A stretch of 64,000 nucleotides of DNA from JBKQVT01 sp963804825 (GTDB lineage: Bacteria; Planctomycetota; Planctomycetia; Pirellulales; Thermoguttaceae): assembly GCA_963804825.1 (NCBI GenBank), contig CAWDRV010000006.1:558001-622000 (forward strand), read 5' to 3'. The translations under genes and the position numbers were made by a program. The notes beneath the pieces are model-generated. The model was not told the origin of the DNA and did no database searches. It saw only the letters and a program-made list of their open reading frames with translations. Within the stretch, counting starts at the first letter, position 1. Each line of letters opens with the position of its first letter. Below, piece after piece: positions 26,346-35,326 of the stretch.

Positions 26346-26549
26346 ATGAAGAAGCGGTTTGCAAGCCTGCTGGCCAAGGTCCACGAGGACGAAGAGGGCA
26401 CGGTCAGCCTGGAGACGGTCCTGGTCGTCGGGGCCATCGCCCTGACCATCCTGATCTTCCTCATCAAGGTCGGGTGGCCGACGATCAAGACTTACTTCAA
26501 CCAGGGACTCACCGACGTGCAAGCGGGCGCCACCGCGGGCCAGCAATAG
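26346..26549 (+). CDS. flp: Flp-family type IVb pilin
   Basis: A 67-residue prepilin. A basic leader (MKKRFASLLAKVHEDEEG) is followed after Gly by TVSLETVLVVGAIALTILIF, the hydrophobic assembly helix with Glu at position 5 of the mature protein. The short C-terminus ends with polar residues. Prepilin peptidase (next gene) would cleave after the Gly. GGAGAGGAG lies upstream of the ATG. Confidence 0.8.
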   Translation: MKKRFASLLAKVHEDEEGTVSLETVLVVGAIALTILIFLIKVGWPTIKTYFNQGLTDVQAGATAGQQ

Positions 26550-26564
26550 CACCCACGGCACGAC

Positions 26565-27135
26565 ATGGTGGCCACCGTTCTGCTGTTGGTGTTGGTCTCG
26601 GTCGCGTCGATCACGGACTTTCTCCGGCACAAGATCTACAACTGGACGACCTACAGCGGAACGTTGCTGGCCGTCGGCCTCAGCGCCGCGGGTGGACAAC
26701 TGCTGGCCGCCGGCCGCGTGACGGAGGGGGAATTGAGGTCGCTGGGCTGGATTCCGCTCTCCGATAGCCTGTTCGGGCTGGCCGCGTGCGGATCGCTGAT
26801 GTTGCTGTGTTTCGTTACTTTCAAGATCGGCGGCGGAGATGTCAAACTGATCGCCATGCTGGGCGCGATGCTGGGATTGGAGAAGGGGATCATGGCCATG
26901 CTTTGGACGTTCGTCTTCGGCGGATGCGTGGCGCTGATCGTGCTGACCTGGCGAGTGGGACCGTGGCGGCTGGCGGTCCGCGTCTTTCGGCAGATCGTCT
27001 GGACCTTGCGGCTGGGAAATTGGAGTCCGCTCAGCCGAGTCGGAGCGCGCGGAGCTTCAGCCGCCGATGTTTCTGGCGCCCTGCGCGCTGGCCGCGGTGG
27101 TCATCGTGCAGTTTGGGATATTGGACAGGTTGTGA
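26565..27135 (+). CDS. cpaA: Prepilin peptidase, A24 family (CpaA/TadV), one apparent frameshift
   Basis: An inner-membrane aspartyl peptidase that trims Flp prepilins. Active-site aspartates are the D of SITDFLRHKIYNW near the start and the D of KIGGGDVKL. Several hydrophobic segments fit a small A24 enzyme. After about 27035 the homology continues one frame over (ERAELQPPMFLAPCALAAVV, ending FGILDRL), closing at a stop at 27133-27135. The shift fits one spurious base. It lies directly after the Flp pilin, its substrate. Confidence 0.82.
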
Positions 27136-27187
27136 GGTCGCTTCCTTTGAGAGGTTGGCAGTTCGCCTTGCGTGGTAGAGGCAATCC

Positions 27188-28147
27188 ATGACTCGTGGGG
27201 TTCTGATCGCCTGTTGGCCCTGGCTGGTGGCGCTGGCCGTGTTGGTGCTGGCCGCCCATTTTCTGCTGCGGCTCAGTAATGCGCGGCTCCGCTTGGGCCG
27301 GCTCCGCCAGCTTCACGGCGACCAAGGCGGGGCCGTCCAGAGCATGAGCTTCGTGCTGACGCTGCCCGTCTTCATCATGGTGATGATGCTGATCGTGCAG
27401 ATAAGCCAGTTGATGATCGGCATGGTCGTGGTCCAATACGCGGCCTATGCGGCGGCGCGGAGCGCCGCGGTCTGGATTCCCGCCCGCCTGCCGGCGCCGG
27501 AAGGGGAAAATTGCATCAGTGCGTACGAGGTCGAGTCGGACTCGGAGAGTGCGGGTGTTGGTGAGGTCGCGGGCGGGATGATCTATCGCATCCAGCCGGG
27601 GAGCGCGAAGTACAACAAGATCGCCTCGGCCGCCGTGATGGCGTGCATGCCGATCTCGCCTTCGCGCGACCTGGGCTTCAGCGCCCCCAATGAGGCCGCG
27701 GCCGGCGACGTCCTCAAGACGGTCTACGCGGCCATGGCGTCCAGCTCGGACAGCCCCGCGGGCGACCCGAACCGGCTGGACCACAAGCTCGCCTATGCGT
27801 GGAACAACACGACGGTCGAGGTTCGCTTCTATCACAAGGGCGAGGAGCCGCCGTTGTGGACGTATGGCATTCCCGGCACGCGGCCCGAGGACATCAACGA
27901 CTTCTGCTCCAACGAACTGGGTTGGCAGGACGTGGTCACGGTGACGGTGAAATACGACCTGGCATTGTTGCCGGGACCGGGGCGTTTGCTGGCCCGTTAC
28001 GTGGTGGGTCCCGGCGTCGCCACGGACACGGTGGCAGCCAGCATCACGAATCACGGCACGTATTACAGCTATCCGCTGACGGCCCAGATCACGATGGGCA
28101 TCGAGGGCGAGAAATCGCAGGTTCCCTATGTTTATCAAGCCAATTGA
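27188..28147 (+). CDS. TadE/TadG-like pilus protein
   Basis: A 319-residue protein with an N-terminal helix (WLVALAVLVLAAHFLLRL), a basic GDQGGAVQ turn and a second helix (FVLTLPVFIMVMMLIVQIS) of TadE type, followed by an AAYAAARSAAVW helix. The rest is an extracytoplasmic domain with no known motif. TadE/TadG minor pilins start the pilus or anchor it. Its last 20 bases overlap the next gene. A third TadE-like protein comes two genes down. Confidence 0.72.
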   Translation: MTRGVLIACWPWLVALAVLVLAAHFLLRLSNARLRLGRLRQLHGDQGGAVQSMSFVLTLPVFIMVMMLIVQISQLMIGMVVVQYAAYAAARSAAVWIPARLPAPEGENCISAYEVESDSESAGVGEVAGGMIYRIQPGSAKYNKIASAAVMACMPISPSRDLGFSAPNEAAAGDVLKTVYAAMASSSDSPAGDPNRLDHKLAYAWNNTTVEVRFYHKGEEPPLWTYGIPGTRPEDINDFCSNELGWQDVVTVTVKYDLALLPGPGRLLARYVVGPGVATDTVAASITNHGTYYSYPLTAQITMGIEGEKSQVPYVYQAN

Positions 28148-29579
28148 CGTCATTCGTTCGCCCGCGCGGCTGCATGGCGACCAGCGAGGCACGATCAGCG
28201 TCGTGTCGGTCTTCGCCGCGTTGCTGTTGACCATGCTGCTGGGCATGGTGATGAACGTCGGCCGCCAGGTGGACGGCAAGATTCGGATGCAGAACGCCGC
28301 CGACTCGGCCGCGTATTCGGGCGGAGTGGTCCTGGCCCGCGGCATGAACACCCTGGTCTTCACGAACCACCTTATGTGCGATGTTTTCGCCCTGACGGCG
28401 TTCATGCGGGAGGCCCGCGACCGCAACTCCGAGTCGTACGTCCCCAGCATCCTCGCCGCATGGAACAAGGTCGCCGCGCAGTTCAAGAAGGCCAAGTTTG
28501 CCAAGTTCCAATCGTTGGGGCAGGCCATTTTGCAGAAAACGCCGCTGGAAAGTAAGATGGTCACGACCTATAGCACGTGGGCGGCGGCGTCGAGCCAGCA
28601 GATTTTGCCGATGCTGGAGGAGATCCTCTCCGACGAGTTGATTCCGCAGTACCAGCGGGCGGTGGTCGTGGCGTTTCCCGACATTGCCCAGGCGGCCGCG
28701 ATGGAGGTCGCCCGACAGGACGGCCAGCCCGACTTCGGCCGCGGGACCATGATGGCCGCCCTGTGGCGGACTTCCGGCCAAATGGTGGGCGGCGACACCA
28801 GCGACGCCTCGACCCGCACGCTGCCGGTCATCGATCCCGAGTTGGACGCGAGCCTCGATCAGCCGGCCCAAATCGCAGCGGCCCGGAGCCAGCGGCAGGC
28901 GCTGGCGACGATGTATCTCGCCCAGTGGAATAACGAGGCCTTGCTGGGCTTCGACGTGGCGGCCAAGATGTGCCAGTTCAGCAACCTGTGGCGGAGTTTT
29001 ACGTGCGGCTATCTCGACCAACTGCTCAACACGGAGTATCCCACCCGGAACCTCCCCCAACTGATCCGCGCGCCCCCGGACCCGACAGGGACCAACAACA
29101 ACAGTTACCTGGAACAGTATTTCATCTTCGTCGGCGTGGCCTACTGGAAGCAGGTGCCGGTGATGGGGCCGAAGATCTTCAAGGATCCGATGCCCAGCAG
29201 CCCGTTGACCTATGCCGAGGTGCACTTGTACATTCCGCGGCCGCGGCTGGTGTGGGGGTCCGTCGCCACGTCGTCCGGCGGCGTCAAGAAAACGCCGCTG
29301 GGCGGAGTGCCGGGCGATCTGGTCAGCCTGACGTCCGGTTCGAACCCTCCCGGTCCCGGCGGCGGCAGCACGTGGGCGGTCGTCCGCGAGTCGTTGCCCG
29401 CCTCGTGGGACTTGCTCACGCAACGATGGACATGCCAATTGGCGCCGGCCTCGCAGCCGGTCTTGAAGACGATCCTGCAAAACGTGCCCACGACGCCCTC
29501 GTTCGAGGACGCGAGCATTACACCGCCGAACCTGGGCGACCTGGGCCCCAACGACCTCGGACGCATCAATGCACATTGA
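28128..29579 (+). CDS. TadG-like pilus-assembly protein
   Basis: A 483-residue protein. LHGDQRGTISVVSVFAALLL gives a single N-terminal helix, and the next stretch (MVMNVGRQVDGKIRMQNAAD, then SAAYSGGVVLARGMN) is the TadE/TadG-like 'VD...QNAADSAA' block, characteristic of Tad minor pilins. A large extracytoplasmic region follows. It overlaps the gene upstream by 20 bases and the next by 11, so translation is coupled. Confidence 0.75.
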   Translation: MFIKPIDVIRSPARLHGDQRGTISVVSVFAALLLTMLLGMVMNVGRQVDGKIRMQNAADSAAYSGGVVLARGMNTLVFTNHLMCDVFALTAFMREARDRNSESYVPSILAAWNKVAAQFKKAKFAKFQSLGQAILQKTPLESKMVTTYSTWAAASSQQILPMLEEILSDELIPQYQRAVVVAFPDIAQAAAMEVARQDGQPDFGRGTMMAALWRTSGQMVGGDTSDASTRTLPVIDPELDASLDQPAQIAAARSQRQALATMYLAQWNNEALLGFDVAAKMCQFSNLWRSFTCGYLDQLLNTEYPTRNLPQLIRAPPDPTGTNNNSYLEQYFIFVGVAYWKQVPVMGPKIFKDPMPSSPLTYAEVHLYIPRPRLVWGSVATSSGGVKKTPLGGVPGDLVSLTSGSNPPGPGGGSTWAVVRESLPASWDLLTQRWTCQLAPASQPVLKTILQNVPTTPSFEDASITPPNLGDLGPNDLGRINAH

Positions 29580-30534
29580 GATAGCCATGGATGAGCCTCG
29601 TGGGCGTGATCCCATGAAACCAACCACAAGCCAACGTCGAATCGGACGGGATCGTCGCCGCGGACTGGCGCCGTTGGAAATGGTCCTGGCGCTGCCCTTC
29701 CTGTTGTTCATCATGGCGTTGATCGTCAACATGGGCGTGGTCGCGTGCTGGAAGGTCCGCGGCCTGAGCGTGGCGCGCCATGCCGTTTGGGGAAGCCGTT
29801 GGCCGCGGACCGGAGACACGAACCCGCGGCCCGCCTATTGGCCGGCCGCCGCGACCATGGGAACCAACGGTCCGATCAATGCCCCGGCGGTGGACGATCC
29901 GCGCGTGGAACAGCCGGTCGCCCGGGGTCCGGTGATCATGGGGGTCCAAGTGAACACGGAGGTGCTCGATCCCACCCGCGGCCTGCGGGAGGGCTCGGCC
30001 GCGCTCACCCGCGGCTTTCCCCTGCTGGCCAAGATCGGGCCGTACAATCTCAACGCCAAGACCTGCATGGTCAACGACCGCTGGCAGTATCCGCAGATGG
30101 GAATGGGCAGCAACGGAGATCGACGCATCCTGGTCCTCTACACGCTGCCGAAGGCCCCGGCCAGCCTGTCGATCGCCTACCGCAACGCGATCGTGGCGGT
30201 CCTCAACGCGCCGTTCCAGACGCAACTCCAGCCGTTGGACAACGATCCCGACTTCCTCGCTTTTGGAGGCGGCTCGCCCGATTTCCATCCGCAGTTGCAG
30301 CAGTTCTGCACCACGGACCAGGCGACGGCCAAACAGGCCGTGCAAACCCTGATCGACCATATCCAAGGCAAGGACAGACCGGCCGTCGCCAGCGTCGCCA
30401 AGACCATGGCCGGGGCGTTCATCAACCTCTATCAACAGGAAGTCAAGATGTTGGGCAAGTCGGCGCAGACCACCTTGCTCCAAACCTGGATCTCCCAACT
30501 TCAACAGTTCCTGCTATCCTTGAAAAACGGGTAA
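29569..30534 (+). CDS. TadE-like pilus protein
   Basis: A protein of up to 321 residues. After a basic leader (RRIGRDRRRG) comes LAPLEMVLALPFLLFIMALI, a TadE-type segment with Glu in the hydrophobic helix. The remainder is extracytoplasmic. Start choice is uncertain: ATG at 29569 overlaps the previous stop, and ATGs at 29587 and 29614 are possible, none with a strong ribosome site. The stop overlaps the next ATG (TAATG). Confidence 0.7.
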   Translation: MHIEIAMDEPRGRDPMKPTTSQRRIGRDRRRGLAPLEMVLALPFLLFIMALIVNMGVVACWKVRGLSVARHAVWGSRWPRTGDTNPRPAYWPAAATMGTNGPINAPAVDDPRVEQPVARGPVIMGVQVNTEVLDPTRGLREGSAALTRGFPLLAKIGPYNLNAKTCMVNDRWQYPQMGMGSNGDRRILVLYTLPKAPASLSIAYRNAIVAVLNAPFQTQLQPLDNDPDFLAFGGGSPDFHPQLQQFCTTDQATAKQAVQTLIDHIQGKDRPAVASVAKTMAGAFINLYQQEVKMLGKSAQTTLLQTWISQLQQFLLSLKNG

Positions 30535-31664
30535 TGTCGATTGAAAACGGGCAGGCGTCCGATCCAACCGCGCGCCGGGCCGATTCCGCTGCGGCGCCGC
30601 AATCCGGTTTCGTCCGCCTGGCGCGACGCATCTCGGCCTGGACCACCAACGGCCTGCTCACCGTGATCATCCTGGTCGCCGGACTGGGATTCGGCCGGCA
30701 AGTGCTCCATTGGTGGGCCGCCGACACGCGGGCCAAAACGCCGTCGGGCACGCCCCCGGCCGGCGACGGGCTGGGCGATCCGTCGCAACCCCACGTCCTC
30801 CAGTTCGGCGATCAGCCCTGGTCGCTGGGCCGGCGATCGATCTCGGGCGATCGCGCCGCGGCCACCGCGGCCTTGCTCGCCGACTGCCGCCGCGTGCTCC
30901 AGTCGGCCCCATCCACACCGGCCGGCGATCCCAGCGATCGTGCCCCTGCCGCCAAGGCGGCCGACGACGCCTTCCTCGCCGCCTTGGAATCGCTCAAGGC
31001 GGCGGACGAAGAGCCGGGAAAATGGCGACTGTACGACTTGCCGAACAGCTTCCCGATGGTCGTCGGCGTGCGGGAGGGGCACCGTCCCCGTGCCATTGGA
31101 CGAAAGGCACTGGCAGAGCCGGGGGCACAGGTCCAGAAAGGGGACAGTCCCATTTTCGTCGGACGAAAATTGGGACAGTCCCCGGGTCATGGAAAATCGG
31201 GACAGTCCCCAGGTCATTCGGCCCCGGGCCAAGCCGAGGCTCAACTTGCCGAAACCACCCCCGGCGTGGTAATCTGGGGATTGGCAGTCCCGCTTGCACC
31301 GAAAGTGTGGACATTATATACGTTTCAGCCGGCTTCGGACACCGGCCGCCCAGATTCCTGTCTTGCGAGTATACCTATCCCACCTGGTGGACGTAGAATT
31401 GTCGCTATGCAAGTTGCCGACGGGGGGGCAATCACTGCCTTCTCCGGGCCGGACCAAACGCAGCAGTGGAAGCGGTTCTACGACGGCTGGTTTGGACAGC
31501 ACGGCTGGAAGACGGTGAAATCATGGCGGCAGACGGGATCGAGTTGGAACGTGTGTTATATTGTCTCGGACCCTCGGCGGCCGGCCATCGCCGACGTTCG
31601 CTTGAGCCCGGACGGCCAGGGCCGATGCACCGGATTGTTGATGACCTCGCGAGGTTCGTTTTGA
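30534..31664 (+). CDS. Membrane-anchored protein of the pilus cluster, with repeat insertion
   Basis: A 376-residue protein with one N-terminal helix (TNGLLTVIILVAGLGFG) and a soluble remainder. A run of about 45 residues near 180-230 (GDSPIFVGRKLGQSPGHGKS and similar) is encoded by GGGACAGTCCC palindromic repeats inserted in frame. The C-terminus (WKRFYDGWFGQHGWKTVKSW) looks like a separate compact domain. No family recognised. Its position between TadE-like genes and CpaB suggests a pilus-related role, perhaps specific to planctomycetes. Confidence 0.6.
   Translation: MSIENGQASDPTARRADSAAAPQSGFVRLARRISAWTTNGLLTVIILVAGLGFGRQVLHWWAADTRAKTPSGTPPAGDGLGDPSQPHVLQFGDQPWSLGRRSISGDRAAATAALLADCRRVLQSAPSTPAGDPSDRAPAAKAADDAFLAALESLKAADEEPGKWRLYDLPNSFPMVVGVREGHRPRAIGRKALAEPGAQVQKGDSPIFVGRKLGQSPGHGKSGQSPGHSAPGQAEAQLAETTPGVVIWGLAVPLAPKVWTLYTFQPASDTGRPDSCLASIPIPPGGRRIVAMQVADGGAITAFSGPDQTQQWKRFYDGWFGQHGWKTVKSWRQTGSSWNVCYIVSDPRRPAIADVRLSPDGQGRCTGLLMTSRGSF
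31077..31218. repeat. GGGACAGTCCC palindromic repeats within a coding region
   Basis: GGGGACAGTCCC is followed by CATTTTCGTC and its inverted partner GACGAAAAT-TGGGACAGTCCCC, then a further GGGACAGTCCCC. A related GGCACCGTCCCCGTGCC lies just before. The same family occurs intergenically at 58682-58780. Confidence 0.65.
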
Positions 31665-31704
31665 GCGGGCGAAAGAAGCCCCTTAACATCGGAAGGCAGA
31701 CATT

Positions 31705-32523
31705 ATGAAAGGCATTCAAGCATTGATCGTGGCGGCCGGCCTGGGCATCGTCGGCGCACTGCTGAATTTTTTCTACTTGCTCCCCACGTCGCACGAGCGC
31801 AACCTGGTCTACTTCATCGCCGTCAAACGCGACCGGACGATCAACCGCGGTCAGCGTCTGAAGGCCGAGGACCTCGAGACGGTGGGAATTCCTTTGGAGC
31901 AAGCGAGGAGTCTGAAGGGCCGCGCGGTGTCCTGCGAGGGCCCGGACGATTTCCGCGGCGCCGAACACGCCACCGTTTATCGCACGATCACCAACGGCCC
32001 GTTGCTGCTTGAAGACGACTTGAAGACGCCGGCGCAAGAGACGTTGGACCTGGACAAGGGCCAAGGGGCGACGTGGGTTCCCGTGGATGCGAGGTACTTC
32101 GTTCCCTCGTTATTGACGCCGGGCGACACGGTGTCGTTCCTGGTGCCGGCCAAGGTTGGTCCCGGGGTGGGCCGTCCGACGCCCGCGGCACGCGGCCGGG
32201 CCGAGACCGGCAGCGACACGCCGGGCGGGGAACCGCTGTCGCCGAGCCCCGATGCCAGCTCGCTCCCACCGGAGCCGACCGGGCCGATGGAGGAGATCGG
32301 GCCTTTCACGGTCCTCGACGTGGGGAACCGCCTGAGCAGCGAGAAGGTCTTCAGCGGGGCCCACTTGCAGCAGACGCACGCGAACATCATCGGCATCCGC
32401 GTCGGTCTCACCGACAATCGATTGGACGACCGCATGGCGAAAAAGCTATTGGAACGGCTGATGGAGACCAATTACGCCAGCGTCGGCGTCGTCCTCCACA
32501 GTCACAAGGACAGCGGCAAGTAA
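31705..32523 (+). CDS. cpaB: CpaB/RcpC-like Flp pilus assembly protein
   Basis: A 272-residue periplasmic protein anchored by one N-terminal helix (ALIVAAGLGIVGALLNFFYL). It has a SAF-like segment (VKRDRTINRGQRLKAEDLET, then GPLLLEDDL) as in CpaB, which helps gate the pilus secretin. VDARYFVPSLLTPGDTVSFL is the second CpaB block, and a Pro-rich linker interrupts it. The secretin gene usually next to cpaB is absent. The FHA-CpaF gene follows after 28 bases. Confidence 0.78.
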   Translation: MKGIQALIVAAGLGIVGALLNFFYLLPTSHERNLVYFIAVKRDRTINRGQRLKAEDLETVGIPLEQARSLKGRAVSCEGPDDFRGAEHATVYRTITNGPLLLEDDLKTPAQETLDLDKGQGATWVPVDARYFVPSLLTPGDTVSFLVPAKVGPGVGRPTPAARGRAETGSDTPGGEPLSPSPDASSLPPEPTGPMEEIGPFTVLDVGNRLSSEKVFSGAHLQQTHANIIGIRVGLTDNRLDDRMAKKLLERLMETNYASVGVVLHSHKDSGK

Positions 32524-32551
32524 GCCATTTTGGGGAACCGCGGGCCGGACG

Positions 32552-34456
32552 ATGAAGATCTGGTACAACAAAGTCAACGAAAGCCGCCGCTCGATGGTCG
32601 AGGTGACCGATCCCCTGGTGACCATCGGCCGCGACCCGTCGAACACCGTGTGCCTGCAAAGCCCGCTGGTCTCCCGTCAGCACGCGGTCGTGCGGGCCTC
32701 GGACGGCAAGCTGCAACTGGAGAACATCGGGCTGAACAGTTGCATCGTGGGCGACGAGGAGGTGCTGGGCGGTCAGTCGGCGGAGTTCGTGCCCGGCACG
32801 AAGGTCCGCATCTGGCCGTTCACCCTGACCTTCGAGGCCGAGAAGGCGGTGACGGTTTCCCGCAACGATCTGGAGGCCCACCTCCGGTCGATCATGGCCA
32901 ACCTCGAGCTGCGGATCCACCGCACGCTGCTGGAGCGGTTGGACTTGTACCAGTTCGAGGCCAACCGCGGCAGCGATCCGGCGAGCATCCTCCTGCTGGA
33001 GAACAACATCGAGGACGTGTGCCGCGAGCTGGCGGTCTTCGGCCCGGAAAACGAATCGCTGATCGAGGAGATCACCGGCCTGACGCTCCGCGACCACCTG
33101 GTCAACCAGATCATCATGGAGACGGGGACGGAGGAGTATTTCGACCTGGCCACGCTGACGACGAACGAGTTCGACGTGCCGGCCACGCTCGTGCCGGAGC
33201 GCGAGGCCGAGTTGCACGGACTGTTGCAGTTCGTCCGCGAGCGGTTGAACCTGGCCGAATGCCGCGACGTGAGCCAGCAGGTCACGCGGGTCGAGAGCGG
33301 ATTCAACGACATTTTCCACCTCGTCCGGCCCCACCTGCACCACGAGCTGCGCAAATATCTCATCCTGCGGACGCTCAAGAAGGACCTCAAGGACACGATC
33401 TTCGGTTTCGGGCCGCTGCAAGACCTGCTCCGCGCCCCCACGGTGACGGAAATCATGGTCGTCGGCATCGACCAGATTTACGTCGAGCGCGGCGGGCTGA
33501 TCGAGCGTTCCGGGCGGCGATTCATCTCGGACAAGGTGACCGAGGCGATCATCGAGCGCATTGTCGCCCAGGTGGGGCGCCGGATCGACAAGAGCCAGCC
33601 CCTGGTCGATGCCCGTTTGCCCGACGGTTCCCGCGTCAACGCCATCATTCCGCCCTTGGCGATCAACGGCCCGACCTTGACGGTCCGGAAGTTTCCCGCC
33701 CAGCGTTTGACGATGGACGACCTGATCGAGATGGGCAGCGTCACGACGGCGGCGGCGATGTTCCTGCGGGCGTGCGTGATCGACCACCGCAACATCCTGG
33801 TGAGCGGCGGGACCGGCACGGGCAAGACGACCTTGCTCAACGTGCTGAGCAGCTTCATCCCCTTCCGGGAGCGCATCATCACGATCGAGGACACCACCGA
33901 GCTGCGGCTGCACCAGGAACACGTCGTCACGCTGGAGACCAAGCCGCCCAACATCGAGGGGGCCGGCGAATACACGATCCGCGACCTGGTCAAGAATGCC
34001 CTGCGCATGCGGCCCGATCGCGTACTGGTGGGCGAATGCCGCGGACCGGAAGCCCTCGACATGATCCAGGCCATGAACACCGGCCACGACGGCTCGATGA
34101 CGACCGTCCACGCCAACAGCGCCCGGGAAGTGATCGAGCGCCTGGAAGTGCTCGTCTTGATGGCGGCCGACCTGCCGGTCTCGTCGATTCACCGCCAGAT
34201 TTCGTCCGCCTTGGACCTGATCGTTCACATCAGCCGGCTCCCCGGCGGCGCCCGGGTGATTACCCAGATTTCCGAAGTCGTCCGCTACGCCCCGGAGGAA
34301 AACCAGATCATCATCATCGACATTTTCAATTTCCGCGACGGCGTCTCGCTGCGGCCGACGGGCTACCTGCCGTCGTTCATCGACTCGTTGATGGCCAAGG
34401 ACCTGCTGGACATGGAGTTTCTCTATGGCCGGCCATCCGAACCCACGGACTCCTAG
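32552..34456 (+). CDS. cpaF: FHA domain - CpaF pilus ATPase fusion
   Basis: A 634-residue protein. Residues about 20-95 are an FHA phosphothreonine-binding domain (LVTIGRDPSNTVCL, SRQHAVV, LENIGLNSCIV). A helical linker leads to the CpaF ATPase: TVTEIMVVGIDQIYVERGG, Walker A SGGTGTGKTTL, IITIEDTTELRL, Walker B RPDRVLVGECRGPEALD and His box TTVHANSAREV. FHA-CpaF fusions suggest control of pilus assembly by Ser/Thr phosphorylation. A Ser/Thr kinase lies 2.9 kb downstream. It is the second CpaF in the cluster. TadB follows after five bases. Confidence 0.9.
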   Translation: MKIWYNKVNESRRSMVEVTDPLVTIGRDPSNTVCLQSPLVSRQHAVVRASDGKLQLENIGLNSCIVGDEEVLGGQSAEFVPGTKVRIWPFTLTFEAEKAVTVSRNDLEAHLRSIMANLELRIHRTLLERLDLYQFEANRGSDPASILLLENNIEDVCRELAVFGPENESLIEEITGLTLRDHLVNQIIMETGTEEYFDLATLTTNEFDVPATLVPEREAELHGLLQFVRERLNLAECRDVSQQVTRVESGFNDIFHLVRPHLHHELRKYLILRTLKKDLKDTIFGFGPLQDLLRAPTVTEIMVVGIDQIYVERGGLIERSGRRFISDKVTEAIIERIVAQVGRRIDKSQPLVDARLPDGSRVNAIIPPLAINGPTLTVRKFPAQRLTMDDLIEMGSVTTAAAMFLRACVIDHRNILVSGGTGTGKTTLLNVLSSFIPFRERIITIEDTTELRLHQEHVVTLETKPPNIEGAGEYTIRDLVKNALRMRPDRVLVGECRGPEALDMIQAMNTGHDGSMTTVHANSAREVIERLEVLVLMAADLPVSSIHRQISSALDLIVHISRLPGGARVITQISEVVRYAPEENQIIIIDIFNFRDGVSLRPTGYLPSFIDSLMAKDLLDMEFLYGRPSEPTDS

Positions 34457-34461
34457 CACCC

Positions 34462-35322
34462 ATGCACGAGAACCCGCAATCGTGGCAAATGTGGCTGGGC
34501 AGCCTGGCGGTCGGCCTGGCGGTGGCCGTGGCGGCTTACGGCGGCCGCGGCTATTTCGACCTCGCCCTGTCCGCCGTCGAGCGGGACCTGGCCGACAAGC
34601 TCCGCCGGATGCGGGTCTCGACCCGAAACCTCCGCAAGTATCTGCTCTTTTGGCTGTGCGTCGTCGGCGGCGTGTTCGTGGGCATTTGCGTGACGTTGCG
34701 GAGTCCGCTCTTGGGCGCTCTGGCCGCGGTCTTCCTCGCCGCCGTGCCCTGGTACTTGCTGCGGCGCATGGCTGCGCGGCATCGGCGGAAAATCGAGGAC
34801 CAACTGGCCGACGCGATGGTCATGTTGGCCAACTCGGTGCGGGCCGGCCTGTCGCTGGCCCAGGCGATGGATCTGCTGGCCGCGGAATGTCCCAAGCCGA
34901 TCAACGCCGAGTTCCACCAGATCATCGCGGAATACAACATGGGAAAACCGCTGGAGCGGACGCTGGTCGAGGCCAAGCAGCGGCTCCAGAGCGAGAATTT
35001 CGCCCTCTTCGCCGCCGCCCTGCTGGCCAGCCATGAAAGCGGCGGCCGGCTCAACGAAACCGTCGAACGCATCGCCCAATCGGTCCTCGAATTGCAGCGG
35101 CTCGAACGCAAGGTCCTCTCCGAGACCGCCCAGGCCCGCAAGTCCGCCATCTACATGGCCCTGGCCCCGCCGCTGATCCTGGCGGTCTATTTCTTCGTCG
35201 ATCAGGACAACACGACGCTGCTGTTCACGCAGCCGGCCGGGCATGTCGTGCTGGCCATCGCCGTGACCTTGAACGTCCTTGCCTATTTTTGGGCCCGGTG
35301 GATCCTCAGCCCGGATATCTAA
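34462..35322 (+). CDS. tadB: TadB-like inner-membrane pilus protein
   Basis: A 286-residue GspF-superfamily membrane protein that forms the pilus platform with TadC. N-terminal helices (LLFWLCVVGGVFVGICVTL, LLGALAAVFLAAVPWYLL) lead to the conserved cytoplasmic T2SF domain: DQLADAMVMLANSVRAGLSL, then GGRLNETVERIAQSVLELQRL, and C-terminal helices (AIYMALAPPLILAVYFFV). It starts five bases after FHA-CpaF and tadC begins four bases after its stop. Confidence 0.87.
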   Translation: MHENPQSWQMWLGSLAVGLAVAVAAYGGRGYFDLALSAVERDLADKLRRMRVSTRNLRKYLLFWLCVVGGVFVGICVTLRSPLLGALAAVFLAAVPWYLLRRMAARHRRKIEDQLADAMVMLANSVRAGLSLAQAMDLLAAECPKPINAEFHQIIAEYNMGKPLERTLVEAKQRLQSENFALFAAALLASHESGGRLNETVERIAQSVLELQRLERKVLSETAQARKSAIYMALAPPLILAVYFFVDQDNTTLLFTQPAGHVVLAIAVTLNVLAYFWARWILSPDI

Positions 35323-35326
35323 ACGC

